A DNA stretch of 64,000 nt, taken from the NCBI GenBank assembly GCA_020746105.1, contig CM036619.1, forward strand, positions 55,474,635-55,538,634, read 5' to 3'. The position numbers were made by a program, and so were the translations under genes. Source of the stretch: Trogon surrucura (taxonomy: Eukaryota; Chordata; Aves; Trogoniformes; Trogonidae). Of this stretch, positions 41,401 to 54,825 are shown piece by piece (within the stretch, counting starts at the first letter, position 1; each line of letters opens with the position of its first letter). The notes below the pieces were generated by a model. That model was given only the letters and a program-made list of their open reading frames with translations, did no database searches and had not been told where the DNA came from.

Positions 41401-44208
41401 AAGACTATCAGAGTTGTATGTGTGCATCTCATCACAGAATTTGGCCCGAGGGTTTAGAGCTCCTAATATTTACAAAACAGATTATGTACAATTTGCTGAC
41501 ACAAATATATAGCTTTAATACTGCGAGGCTTTAAAAATTTATATTCATGCCTAGATGCAGGATAACAGTGGAACTGAAATGAGTAAAAGCTTCCTTTTTA
41601 CACTGCTTATTTTGTGGTAGAGTGATATGATTCAGCAAACTAGTCTCATCTGGGTACCTCATTGCATTGACTTTCATCCGAAGTTATGACGGTTTTCATG
41701 AGAGTATGTTCTTAATCCCCCCTGCTTCTTGCTAGATTTTCTAATCTTGGACTATAATGTTCAATCACATGTGAACACATTTCTTTGGTGTTTGAGCTGC
41801 ACAAAATCTTTTGTGTGTGGTTTCAAACAAGCTTTAATGTGCCGCCAAGTTGCTCAGTTTATTCAGTATTTCCAAATGGGGAAAAATAAGTTCACAAAGC
41901 AGCTAAGAATTGTTCCAAGGCCAGCGTTTGTACCAAAGGAAGAGATTCAAAACCATGATCAACAAAGTTTTCCCCTCCGCTATACCTGGGAGAACATTTG
42001 GATTTGCCTGAAGTAACCGAGAGAAGAATCTGGGCTAATGAATTCAGCCATGATTAAGAAAGCTGTTTAGGGATTTGATTTTACACAGTACAGATGAGAA
42101 GTGCTGCACAAAGGCAAGGTTAAAAGAGGTGCATAAGATGATCAGTGTGGGAGGACACAGTCCAGCAGGAGACCAGTGGGCTGGAGCTCATGTGACATCA
42201 TAAATGCCCATTGCCTGCCCATCTGTCTGCTTTCAGCCCTCAGTACTCATGAATAAAAGCAGCTGTGACTGGAAAGATTTATTTTGACTCCCATGGAGAA
42301 CTTCGCACAGCAGCCCACTCTGGTCCTGCGGACCACCTGCTCTCATAGTAACATGGCAACTCAGTGCATCCCATGGCTCTGGGAGAGAATGACTCCTCCC
42401 GAGGTTCGCATAAGTGAGACTTGGGAGATTGGGTGAAGGTTGCATCATGGTTGTGCTGGGTGGTCTCGAGCAGGATACTGAGGGCATTGACTTCTGCTCC
42501 TTTGCTCAGGTATCTACCCCAGCACAAAGCAGATGTTGCCTGCTGCTGAATGCCACAGGCAGCATTTCAAACTGATGCAGATGAAGAGATGTAGTGCAAG
42601 ATGGCACCAAGGGGAAATTCCAACTCCTTTGGTGCTTCAGAATGAAGGAATTCAGTATTCTAAAATGGTGTCATAAATCACATAGGCACAGGGTGTAATG
42701 AGGAAGGAACATCCTAACAGCTGAATAATGTGAATTCTAGACTAATGCCATCCAATCAATATAGATATATCTTCTTCTCTGGGCTCATCCACAGTAAACA
42801 GAGTAAATAAAAAGTCTGACGTATTTTCATTCCTTAAAACTCTCTGTGTGAGATTTTTTTTCCCCCAAGATCCATTAAAGCTACTTTTCTCTCCTATTTG
42901 CCCCTGTCTTACCATCCCTTCTATCACCCACTTTACTCACCTATCTCGCTTTACACATTCCTCTTCCGTTTCCACAGATCCTCTCTTCCCATGGATTTGA
43001 CTATCACTTCTGAAAAGCCTGGAGTGTGTCCCTGGGGCCAACTTCTGTGCAGTGATCTCCAGTGCTTCAGGAAGGTGTTTTACACTTGAGAAATTCTGAA
43101 AAATCATCAGATAACATGAACCTAATAATATTTGTGCTTTGCACCCACACACACACAGTCTGGGATTTGAAACCATGGTGGTGGTGTTGCACAGAGGTCT
43201 GTGCATGGTGAAAGAGAATTTGTCTTCAGATGCATTAACCCACACCGAAGGAATAAATACAAAACTATCACACTGTTTACTGGAAAAAAAAAACCACAAA
43301 AGAGATGAGTTAGGCACAGATAATAATCCGTGGACTCTGTTGCAACCATGGAGCTGAGCTCTCTTGGCTTGTTGGAAAGAGAGGAGGAAGCAAAAATAGA
43401 ACTTGTTCTGGTATAGAAGAGTCTCTCATGCTGCTAATCAATTCGGTGGCCAGATTTGCTATTGTGATCTGAAGGTTTAGCTCTGCCAACTCCTGTAATT
43501 ATCTCTATTCCCATTCTCCATTAGTGGCCTTTTCAAAGGATATGAGTTTTCACAGTGTCAGATTATGCCATGCAGCGAATACCACACCATCAGTGTGTTA
43601 CAAGCATAATACAGCATAAATGCTTTACAAATATAGCCTCTTGTGACAGTAGGTGGAACACAACGGTTATGTTTTTCTAGGCCTCAGGGTTATGGTTTCC
43701 TAATGGGTGACCTTTCCTCCCTTCCTGCCCTTTTCTTCACAGATTACGGTGTGGTAGTCCCATGCTATCTCATTAGCTGTAGGAAAATTAGAGCATATGA
43801 GAAGATAAGGATGCATTTAGATATCTACAGCTGACAGGTAGCACAAAAGTGCTGGAACGGCCAGGGGACTCTGGCCAACCATTCACTCTGCTTGTGATTC
43901 CTATAAACATCATTTCACAAAGCACTGTTGCAGAGAAGGGCGTCATGCCAGCCCGCAAGCACACCCCCATCTTTGGTACGGTTCTCAGAAGTGCTGCCAC
44001 ACAGGAACAATATTTTCAGATGTAAACAAAACTTACAGAAGCTGCACGACAGAGCTATTGTAAGACCTGCTGGGGCTGAGAGTGAGCAGGTGGTATAATG
44101 ATCGAAGGCAAAATGAAACGTCTGCTTTGACTGAAGGGATACGTGTTGTTTTCCCAGGAACGAAAATGTGGCTCAGGGACCTTTTAAGTGCATGCACACA
44201 TGCTAAGC
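38443..44208. other. Intergenic sequence, no gene seen
   Basis: Nearly 6 kb with only short frames. A (CA)n stretch of about six units lies near 43145-43157. The overlapping frames around 42.2-43.3 kb are random in composition. Confidence 0.45.
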
Positions 44209-44264
44209 ACAGTATTTAGGAAATGCAACATCACATACAATATTTAGGAAATGAAACATAACAT
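44209..44264 (+). repeat. 28-base tandem duplication
   Basis: Two adjacent 28-base units, 44209-44236 and 44237-44264, share ATTTAGGAAATG and an A/C-rich second half. They differ at three positions. Confidence 0.88.
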
Positions 44265-47200
44265 TTGAGAAAATGAGAAACACCACACTAACAATTCAAA
44301 GCAACTTCTTTAAAAAAAAAATACACAACCCCCCCCCAAATTGAACAGCCAGATGATTCCCAAGAGAATCTGATGATTAACTGGCTAAATCAGGACATCT
44401 GCAGGATGTAAGAATAATAGAAGGAAGCGGGAGTTTTGGCTACCACTTTTATAATTAGCAATTGTAATGATCTTAGCGGTGTCCTTCTGCAAGAACTTGA
44501 ATATTCATGTTGAGGCACAGCATTATGTTTCAGCGCTTTTGGTAACTGTAGCCACTTGCAAAGAGTCAAGCACACACTCAAATCAGGAAGTCAAAATGAG
44601 TGCTCCAAATACTTTCTGTTGGAAATTGTAAGGAAAGCTGTTATTTGCATGCAGTAAGATGGGGAAGAGAAGCATTGCATCCAAGTGCTCCCTTGGCATT
44701 TTCAGTTTCCTAAATAATTGTCCTGTTTCTGCTTTTTTTTTTTTTTTTTCCATCGCAGATTAAATTCAGACTTGACCCAAGAAAACACAAAATACATCCT
44801 AATCTGTATAGTCGGATTTCATAATGTCAGACCAGACAATAGCAGAAGGCACCCAAAGTAGCAGTTACTGACTGTACAAAACCAGGATCCATCCACTCTT
44901 CCTGACTGGATGCTAAAATTCTGTAGCAACTTAGGTTGAGCCTGTAGGTGATACAGGGTTATTTGCAGTCATACTTAATTTGTTTTTTACTGGATACTCT
45001 GTTTCTCAGTTTTACCACCTTCACAAATAAGTTGAAAGTATATCTGGCCAATGTCCTCTGCCTTTCCTCTATTTCATGTCACATAAGAACAAAGGCAGAT
45101 AAGATATATCATCATTGCAGAGAAACATTTAGACCAAAGTTGCTCCTCTGAAAAGCAGTAGAAAGAGGGACCCCCACCCATCAGCTGATAGATCTGGCAC
45201 CATCAAAATGCTGCATACAGCAACGCAAATTGGGGTGTTCTGAGGGGAAATTACTTCCTTTGCACTCTTAATCACTTGAAGAACAAAGCTCAAACGGACT
45301 CATGCTGATTTGAGTGTGTGTATGCATGTGCTTTGACTGTGGACACTAGACAAAATGTGCAAACCTCAGTTAATGACGGACACACACTAACAAATGTTGT
45401 TATGCTTGTGGATTGCTCTTGGGCGACTAAACTGTTTACTTCTATCTGGGGCAAGAAGAAGTTCATTAGCAGAGTGCCAAAAGGCAATGATCCAGATGCA
45501 TCCCATGTTCAGAGGAGCAGGCTGGCAGCTGCAATGTGGTATCTAAGGCAGAATCAGCTTTGTACATTGATGCATAGAGAACATTACAGGCTGGTCAGGT
45601 CAGATCCAGGCTTCCTACCAATGAGGGATCAGACTGATTTCATTTTCTGTGCTCAAGCAACGCAGTGATCAGCCACAGAAATATTCCTATTAGCATCAAA
45701 ATCCTATATTGATAGTCAATATTTACTCTTTTTTTCCCCCACTGCTTAATATGAAAGTGTGTGGGCATACAACCCCTCCTGGGACATCATTCACCAGTTT
45801 CTTTGCGCTTTTGTGGGTTCCTTGCACACAAATTTCTGCATGCTTGAGATAGCACCATGCCCTATGAAGTGCATCTTGAGGAGACAGGTCACCTTTCAAA
45901 TACAGAAAATAATTCATGGATGTACATCTCCATGGATGTATGTTTCTTCACCAAGCACCTACCTGCCAGAATGGAAGTGACATTGCTGATGGTTTCTCCT
46001 TCAGAGCATTTCCTCCACAAGCAGTCTGAGTTGTGACACAGTTGGCTCCAGTGATGCTCTGTACCTCGGATAGCCATTGCATTAATTTAACTGCTCATCT
46101 CCAGCTTTCAGTCTAGGGTTCATTTCCATCACTGTCAAGATGCTCCTCAAGTTCCATCAGTGTGAAGTTCAAGTGCCTAGCGGCCCCACTCTTACCCTGG
46201 GCTGGTCTCCAAATCTTCCAGGTGCTGAGATATTTTTAATGCTAGTACACAGAAAGTCTTTTCAAAATTTCTCTATCCAGATCAAGGGAGTTCTTCTCTT
46301 TCCTCTGTCATTTGTGCACCAATATATTACACTGCGTTCAATTAGAAGAGCATTTAAAATCAAGCTATACAGCAAAATACATCCAAAGCGAAGAAAGCTT
46401 ACCATGCAGAATAGAAGGTAACGTAAATCTAACAGAGGTATACTCAGCAAGTCTGAAAAATTAGTGCTTTATTGAAGGCCTTCATATCACAAGCCACTTC
46501 AGACTACTCTTCCCAGCAGGATCATTGATCATGGAATCATAGTACTCATATGCATGAAATCTAGCATGTGCTAAGGTACCTTGCCAGGCGGCGGGAAGAG
46601 TCTTCAGTGTAGTTGCTTAATATTCTGCATCAACACTGTTGAATTTTGGCCAAAACTTTTATAGCTAATGACTCAAGTGAATAATTGGTCATGCTGCAAC
46701 TTAAGACCCATCCTCCAAAATCTACTTTTTAAAGTCCAGACATATCCATGGAGAGGAAGCCTATGTAAAACAAAGGGATGTCAGAGAAACTGTAGAAAAA
46801 ACATTCTCCACATCATATTAAAATCAGAGCTTTATGTTTGCTCATATTTTCAGATCCATATTTTTCATTTTTTGTTTGTTTGCAGCTTATGTTTAATTCT
46901 ACAGTAAACAGAGTTTAATGTTCAGGTCCAACTTCCACACTTTGGACTGCATTCATCTATGCAGATTTGCAAACAGCAACAGTTGGACTCCTGAATACTG
47001 ATGTGCTGATACTGGAGGAGCTAGCTCCAGGTCTGCATTGCCAGTTCCTGTATTACATGAATGTCAACGGGTAAACAAATTAGCGAGAAGGGGTTTTGTT
47101 TTTCTGTGTGTTTGGTTGTTTTTCTTCAACTGCAACAATATTTGTTCAGAGGAGGAAAGATTATTTGCATGGATGGCAAAAGCCTATGAAATATCCTGCT

Positions 47201-48312
47201 TGCACTTAGGTGGACTAATCACGGCCTATTAAAGCCCAGCTGAACAGCAACCACAATACTCAGGGAGGGCCTTAGTCCTCAGACAGCTGTTGGCTTGGAG
47301 GTCACTGGGAAGGAAAGGGAGGAGCATCCTGTCTGCACACACTTCCCCAGAAGAAAAGCTTTGCTGGCAAAGCCAGGAAAGATGCTTTTCAGTGATAGCT
47401 CCAGTGTTTATTGTTTCATACAATATGGCCAGAGTTTTGGAAGGTAATACCTAGGTAGAAAGGTATTGTCTTACAGAAAAGGATAATGAAAAGATCTGAG
47501 CTGATAAATAGCTTTGCCTCTGTGTCGGAAAATGAAATCATTCCCAGAATATGCTGCCCAGTAACACCTTCCTGCATTCAATACTTGCAAGCAGATTGTG
47601 TTAAAGAGCTGGAGCAAATGGCCACTGGTCTCTTGGATTATCTCGTTTGGGAATAACAGGAGTGTTCACAATTCTATACATGTAGAGATGCAGCAAGCAA
47701 AGACTGTTGTTTGGAAGGTGTGTCTCAAAATAACAGGGTACTACATGTTTTCAGTGTAGGATTTTGCTCTTGGCCTCATTTCTATTGATGTTTGTCCACT
47801 CTTAGCCTAAATATTAAGAGACAGAAAAAACAAAAGAAGTGACACCCAAGACAGATATTTGTGACACTGGTTCATGAACAGTTTTGATATCATACAGCTC
47901 ATGGATAGACAAAAAAGCAAGGGAGACATGAGCATTGGATCTGAATTTCAACAGAGGGTTACTACTACACTTAAGGTGTGGATAATGAACAGGAGACAAG
48001 GAATATAATGATATTCTTACACTTACGCAAAGCACACAGCTATTAAAATGATACAAGTCGAGCCAAAGGATACCAAGATTCTTTAATCCACTTAGGGTTC
48101 ATGGTGGGGAAAAACGTGAAAGCTGATCCAGCAGTCCCAGGTTTCACTCTTACTCTACTCTTTTACTCTTAGAACTCAGGGCCTATCGGCCAGTCTGTCT
48201 CGTACTGCAGGACAGCTCTTCGCTTGCACTGCAACCAGCAATGCCATGTGGTGTACCACATGCCCCAAAGTATTATTACTGTCCTGCAACATGGGATTTT
48301 TGCTCAGTTAGC
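44265..48312. other. Intergenic sequence
   Basis: Includes a T17 run at 44733-44749 followed by CCATCGCAG, another acceptor-like configuration without an identified exon. A run of C (about 44330-44338) follows an A run. No gene seen. Confidence 0.45.
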
Positions 48313-48332
48313 TTTTTTTTTTAAAAAAAAAA
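48313..48332. repeat. T10A10 palindrome
   Basis: Ten T followed directly by ten A, a perfect palindrome with no spacer. Confidence 0.95.
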
Positions 48333-51300
48333 CCCAACAATAAAAGCCCATAACACGATCCAAACAAATCTTTCAACCTCTTACTCTCAGATGGATGCAT
48401 TTTCCCTTCCTTTGAATGGTTCCTTGCACATGTAGTATCGTTCTCTGTGAGTCATCTCACCTAATCCCATGCCTGCTGGCATTTTGACCTCTTTCAGATG
48501 CAGCTTTCCTGCTGCCCTCACTATGCTTCCTGTCCGCTACACCAGCTTTGGTAGCACTGCCAACCAGCAGAAGCACATGGCTTGCCTAATTGCCTGGAGG
48601 AGCCTGGCATCCCTTCCCTGGTCTCACTAACAGGTCTGTAGTGCTGCTCCCATCACCTCCGTTTCTCTAGGAGGAATTTTCCAGATTGTTCATGTCCCAA
48701 AATGACCAAGTGCAAGCTGAATCACCTCCAGCCCTCCTATTGCAGCTGGCAGATGGACAGGTGCTCCCCAGCACCTCCAGCAGTGCACTCCCCTTGCGAT
48801 TATTTCATCCTCTCATGAGCCTACCTCATTAAACAGTAAGTGCAGAATAATGGGCCAACCTGCATGACCAAGGTTCTTAAAGAATTGCAAGGATTCCTCT
48901 GCTTTTTCTTTTGTTCCTCTGAAGAAGAACGTCTGAAGAAAAAACCATCCAGACAAACTCAGGAGTGCCATGTTTTATGGGACTTTTTTTTTGCCCTACT
49001 TTTATACTGGCCTTTCCCCTCCTCTCCCAGGAGAGGAATGAAGCAGTTCTGGCTCATCTGGGTATTGTCCTTTTGTCTCACTGACTGGGAATCTTTTGTA
49101 AAGTCACCTTCTTATAGAAATACTTTCTTTCTTACTGGCATCCACCCTAGTATATATTGTTGCTTCCTTGTAATGTTTAGATAAAGGGTATTTTAGCCCT
49201 GGGAAGACTTATTTATTGGAGCAGAAATACCAATAAGGCATCACCTTGGGTAATGGTCATAGCAATATAGGTCAGTGGGTGAAGCAAGAATACTCACGGA
49301 TAATTTAACTCCCTATATGGGCACACTTTGGCCAGGGAGTGAAAGAGTATTTTCAATAAGGAGAGCCCATTGACTCTGAGGTAGTCTTCTGCATGGATAA
49401 GCAGAAGATTGACACACCAGGGTCAAAGCACAATCTTTTGCTCCTTGAATTGGCATCATTTAAGAGAGACAGAATGCAAGGGGAAAGTACCACGCTGGAT
49501 TGTCTGACAGTAACTTATCTAAGAGCTCAGCTGGGAGAATATTTCAGGGTAAATACTTTTTTTTAGTGCATTTGCTTCTTTCTCCATTTGAAAATTGCCT
49601 GTAAACATGTTTTTCCAAGTCTGTTTATCATTCAGAATGATTTACAGTGAGTGAAACTCGAGTTTAGGCCCATTCACAGGCAGTTTATTGCAGGTTTTGA
49701 AAAAAGAAATTCAGTCTGATCCAATTCAACATGGAGGTCACATGACATGTCTTCTTTCCTCGATTGGATAACTCTTTGATTCAGTTTTTTGATGTGAATA
49801 TCAATTATTCATTTGAATTTTAACATTCTAGTACTACTTGATACTATTATAGTATATGCTGTTTCGGCAAGTATTTCTGTACAGACATACTTGTCAGAAA
49901 ATTTATGGCATGAAAATTAAAACCAAGGAAATGCAGAGTTCCTTTCAAAATGCAGATGAATATTCATAAAAGCATTACAGTGTTTGCCTCTCTCTGATGT
50001 TCAGTGTTGCTCATTCATCCAAAGTTGGAAGAATATAAGTTGAGACATGATACTTCAAGAGAGCAGTTAAATTAGGAACAAGGGAGATTAAATTATAAGA
50101 TATAAGATGATTGTAAAATTCCTGGACATTTTGGGGCCACAAAGTCTTTATCAAAGATGAGAGAAAATTCTACTGGGTGTAATGTAGGCACCATGTAGAA
50201 GACTAACTCAGAAGACAGGATGTTCAAATCCAAACTACTGCAAGAGTCCTGGTCTAAACAGTACCTTGCAAACAGGAGTATAGTTTATATATAGGAGCAT
50301 ATCGAAAGAATGGAAATTTTAGTGAGTTTAATTTTTCATTCAGCTTTGAGGGCACACTTCTAAGGTGACAAAATGGAAAAGTCTACATTGGAGTTTAATA
50401 CAACAATGGATAGGACAAATGTTTTATAGGAAACAAAAATCAGGGAGGAAATGATATGTCCAAAATTCTCAGTAGGCTGCTTTCACAAGAGGTGACTAAG
50501 CTGACCACTCAGGAGCATACCTCCAAGGGCAAAGCTACTTGCGAATGTATTGACTTTAATGCCTTGAAGTGTACGGGATTGATCTTGTTGCTGCTTTTTG
50601 TTTTAGTCTTCTTTGTTTTATTCTGCCCAGGATGAAATGTTTGGGGCAGTCTCCCAGATGTGGTTAAGTGTATCCCACAGAAAACTCAAGAGGAATTGGC
50701 CACATTTTGAGCCCCAGGTGGCAAAGGTGAAATACCTGTGTAATTATACACTTGGTTAAACCTATTTGAAACCAGCGTGTGGGGGGATGGCGAATAACAT
50801 TCCTCCCTTTAATACAGTTGCAAGAAAACAAGTGAGTGGCTCTGATTCCTCTTGCATATGAGGGAGTTGATATCACAGTAGCTTCACCTCCACACCCCAA
50901 AGACAGAGCACAGGCACTCAGGAGCAGAGCTGCCTCACCCCTTTCTTGCTCTGTTGGAAATTTTCTCCTCTGCAGAAGAGACTGCTACAAGGACAGAGAT
51001 GCTGAAAAAAGGGAGGAAACAAACAACGGACTAACAAAGAAGAAACAGTATAGAAGAACTGGTAGAATGGCTTCAGAGGAAAAGCCTGGAGAGCTTTTAG
51101 TTTGGGTGGTAGTTCAAAGAGATTCTTTGCTCACCGCTCCATAGCGCTTTTTTTGCAGTTGTTGTTTGATTCCTGCTGTAATCAGAGAAAGTAAATTAGA
51201 ATGCATAACACCTAGTTTCGGCATGAATTTCACTTCCTACCAGACAGCACTTTACTGTTTGGATCGGTATGCAAGTTAACTTCTTCAGAAACTGAAGGAA

Positions 51301-53898
51301 ATGTAACTACTGTCCTCCACAGAAGAGAGCCATAAGAAGCCATTAATCTCCTTTATGTAACCAGGCAGGTGATATGAAAATTTCCAGATGGTGTGTTTAA
51401 ACCTCATTCTACCCTGAATTTAGGATGAAGCTGCCCCAGGCCTCTGCTTCACTCAATGTTTCATCAGCTGATATTTTGAAAACTGTTTTTTCATCCCAAC
51501 GAGTTCAATTTGCAATAAACTAGTTGTTCTTCAGAAGACTGGACACATTAAAAATATAAGAAAGGTTCTTCTGAGATCCAAAGGTGTAGGCATTAATTTG
51601 AACCTATAGATTTAATCCCGTATCTCTTCTTTATCCATTCCCTAAAAGATTCAAGGGTGTGCATCTTAGCTTCTAGTCTCTACTTAAGTCTGACAGGTGC
51701 AGAGAAAGAGACCCATTCATCTTGTCCCTTCAAACAATAAACACTGGATGAAGTTCATACTGCAAGCGTTGGCAGTAGTGTCTCTCTCTCACCAGCAAAA
51801 GGAGATTAAAAGTGTCTCTTGGCACATCCCATCAGAGGACTTCTTTCATCCCTTGAATCAACAGAAGCTTTGGATCAAGAGAAAGAACTGAAGCAGGTGT
51901 CTCATACCTCATGCCAATCTATCTATATCTCCATCTTCAGAAAATTGTTCTTTAGCTCTCTCAAGGATACACAGCACCTGGGTAACCATTTGTTTCTGCT
52001 TTATCTTTACAATACAAACCAGAATAACAATAACTCTAGGATGCAGAGAACTCAAAATCACCCATGCCTTTATTATTATTGTCATATACATGATATATTG
52101 TATTAAAAAATCCACATGCTGTGTCATGTTATCAGATATGAAGCAGTACTCTTCTTCAAGGTTATGTTTAGTACCTCTTAAATGCAGCTTTTAATCAGAA
52201 ATTTCTGGCTGTCCAGACAGAAGTACCTCTTAGGTGTATATTCTCTTATCTTCACAAGAGGTCTTTCTTGAGCCACAGTCTCAGACTTTTAAAGAGAGGT
52301 TTAACCTTCTATCCCTTCCCCTAGTCATTCATTTGCACTTGTTACACTTTCAAGGCTATGTTGGCAGGGCTATTTAAGTGTTTCACACTGAACTATATAG
52401 AGCACAGCTAACTGCTCAAATTGTACATGGGGTTACGGCTACAGGACATGTTTTCCTAGGCTGACGTAAAGACAGAATTGTAGCTTGCTCCTGCCATGCT
52501 TTATTCTTATCTCGTAATAATAAACACTGCTCCAAACCCATACTGTGCTTCCACATTAACATTACCCGGTTGAAAGACAGGATACGGGACCTGTCCTGCT
52601 ACGGAGTGGGAACAGTTCTTCTGGTTGTTCTGGTTTTTTTTAAATTTTGTGGAGCAGAGCAGCAGTTTCCAGCCCTGCTCTCCCACCAGAGATGCCTTTG
52701 AAGCAGCAAAGAGCCAGATATTCTCCCAGATTTGTGCCCTCTCCTTTTTTTCTGTTTGCCTTTTGCTTATGTACTTTTCTTCCTGCTCCCTAACCTGCTG
52801 TAACCTACTTCCACACTTCTGCAATCACTTAAGAAAGAGTGATCTCGCTCCCACGCCTTCCCCCTGCCTACCTCACCAACCTGTTGCTGGAATCACAAAT
52901 CCTCAAGCACTAAAAGAGGAGAGGCTTCTTTTCTCAGCTAAATTAACACCAATCTGCTCTTGTTAGCTTGCCATTCTCCTGAGAGCAGCCATACAACCTC
53001 TTCATTTCATTTCCCCTTCTCTTGCTACTTAAGAAGTAGCACATCCTCACACCAGAGACACTTGTGTGAATCAATTTGCAGTGACCAGCTTTAATCTCTC
53101 CTGGGTTGTTCTAGCTTCTTTCATTTGGAGCTGTACAGTGAAAAAAATAGATGCCCTGCAATGGTAGTAAAGGAAACTTGACAAGGGACAGAGGTGAAGT
53201 GCTCGTGTTTTGCATACCATGCTTGCTCCTCAAGTCAGCTCCATAGTCCCAGCAGGAGCATCATCAGGCCTGTTAAGCACGCCTAAACTATTAGTCATTT
53301 TTTATGTTCCTTCCAGTTCTCTTCTCACACTTTGGGCATTTGGGCACTTGTGTAGAAAAGCAGTCTGATTTCTTCCCTCAGGATCAGTTTCATGCCAGTA
53401 ATCGTTGCAAAATTTGACACAAGAAAGGGGTGAAATCCTGGCTCAGCTAAAGTCAATAGCAAAGCTCCAGTGGGAACAAAAAGCCCAGTCTACACTGTCA
53501 GTTTTTGCACAAGAACCGGCCTTCTAATGCCTGCTTGTCCATGGGGCTTTCTGTCAAAAGAGATATTCCTTTCTCACGGAGGAGAAAGGGCTGGAAGGCA
53601 AGCAAAACAAGTCCAGTGTGGAGAGGATCTGAAATGTGATGTTAGAGCTTTTAAAGACGGTCTTTCTCTTTGAAAGGTATGTTATAAACTTAGCTGCCAA
53701 GCACAAAGTTCCCCAAGGTATCCTCATCACCCCTAGAATGACAAAACAAGCTGTAAGAAGCAATGCATTCATTTTCTCCCTCTGCCTTTTCTCCAATAAG
53801 TATTTCTTAGAGAGGAAATAACCTTAAACAAACTCAGAAACTCAGGCTGTTCTGAAGATCATGTCTGGAAGGGAGGAGCTATCTAACCTCCTAGGTGA
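48333..53898. other. Intergenic sequence, no gene seen
   Basis: No recognised repeats. Frames of up to about 114 codons occur on both strands (for example 48840-49184 and 52507-52966) but lack domains and overlap one another. Confidence 0.45.
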
Positions 53899-53923
53899 TT
53901 TTTTTTTTTTTTTAAAAAAAAAA
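53899..53923. repeat. T15A10 palindrome
   Basis: Fifteen T followed directly by ten A, so ten base pairs can form with no spacer. Same form as the tract at 48313-48332. Confidence 0.95.
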
Positions 53924-54804
53924 GGATCCTTTTCTATTTTACTGTACCCTTCATGGATAAACCAGCTCCTGACCGACCTCACTGTCGAGCTGCTGCACCA
54001 GCAGCTCTCCAATTACTCACTAAATGTCTGCAAATCATTTGGTGTGTTAGAGATGATTTGCAGTAGGCTGCAGACTCTCGGTTAGTATATCTTGCTGGAG
54101 AAATTAAAGTCTTTGTTGCCATAGTTTTGCTGACTCTTTTCCATCATTGTGTTTTGTCATTTCACTACACCCCAAAGATGCAAGTAAAATACAAAATAAC
54201 ATCTTCTAAGATTTCAGTATCTTCCTGGCTCGGAAATATCCCAGAGGCAGGGAGGGAGGAACTTCAGTATAATCACAATAGCATTTTCCAGAGAGAAACT
54301 ATAGAGGTTTTAAAATTAAAAAAAATGGTCGATGCTGTTAGTAACAGCAATCACCTTTGGTTGCAGTTTTAAGCTGAAGGCACTGTTCTATGGCTGAACA
54401 ATCCTCTAAATTCCCAGATAAGTTAATTGGGAGCATGAGATTTTCATGTCCAAACCTCAGTCTCCAGTAGGAATAAATAGCACTGTCTGTTTCCTTGTTC
54501 TTTGTTTAGGCTATGCAATCATACACAAAAAGCTTACACACTCTGCACTTGCAGTAATTCAAAATTTTGGGGCTGCTGGTTTTGTTTGAAGGCATATATT
54601 CTCACTAACTATAATCAGAAATATACCTACTATCAAAGGCAGAATACTCCCCTCCCTGTCCAGCAGATTGGTTTACTGCAAGAAAACTACATACACAAGC
54701 AAATCTCCACGGCATGTCAGACTTCTAACAGAGCTATGAATTCTCTTAACAATCAGAGGTAGGACATTAATAACCACTACCATAACACAAATCCAAAAAC
54801 TGCA

Positions 54805-54825
54805 TAATAATAATAATAATAATAA
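54805..54825 (+). repeat. (TAA)7 microsatellite
   Basis: Seven exact TAA units. Confidence 0.95.

Noticed and set aside
44733-44757. T17 tract followed by CCATCGCAG as a splice acceptor
   Set aside because: Good signal in isolation, but no open or conserved-looking exon follows and no partner donor was found.
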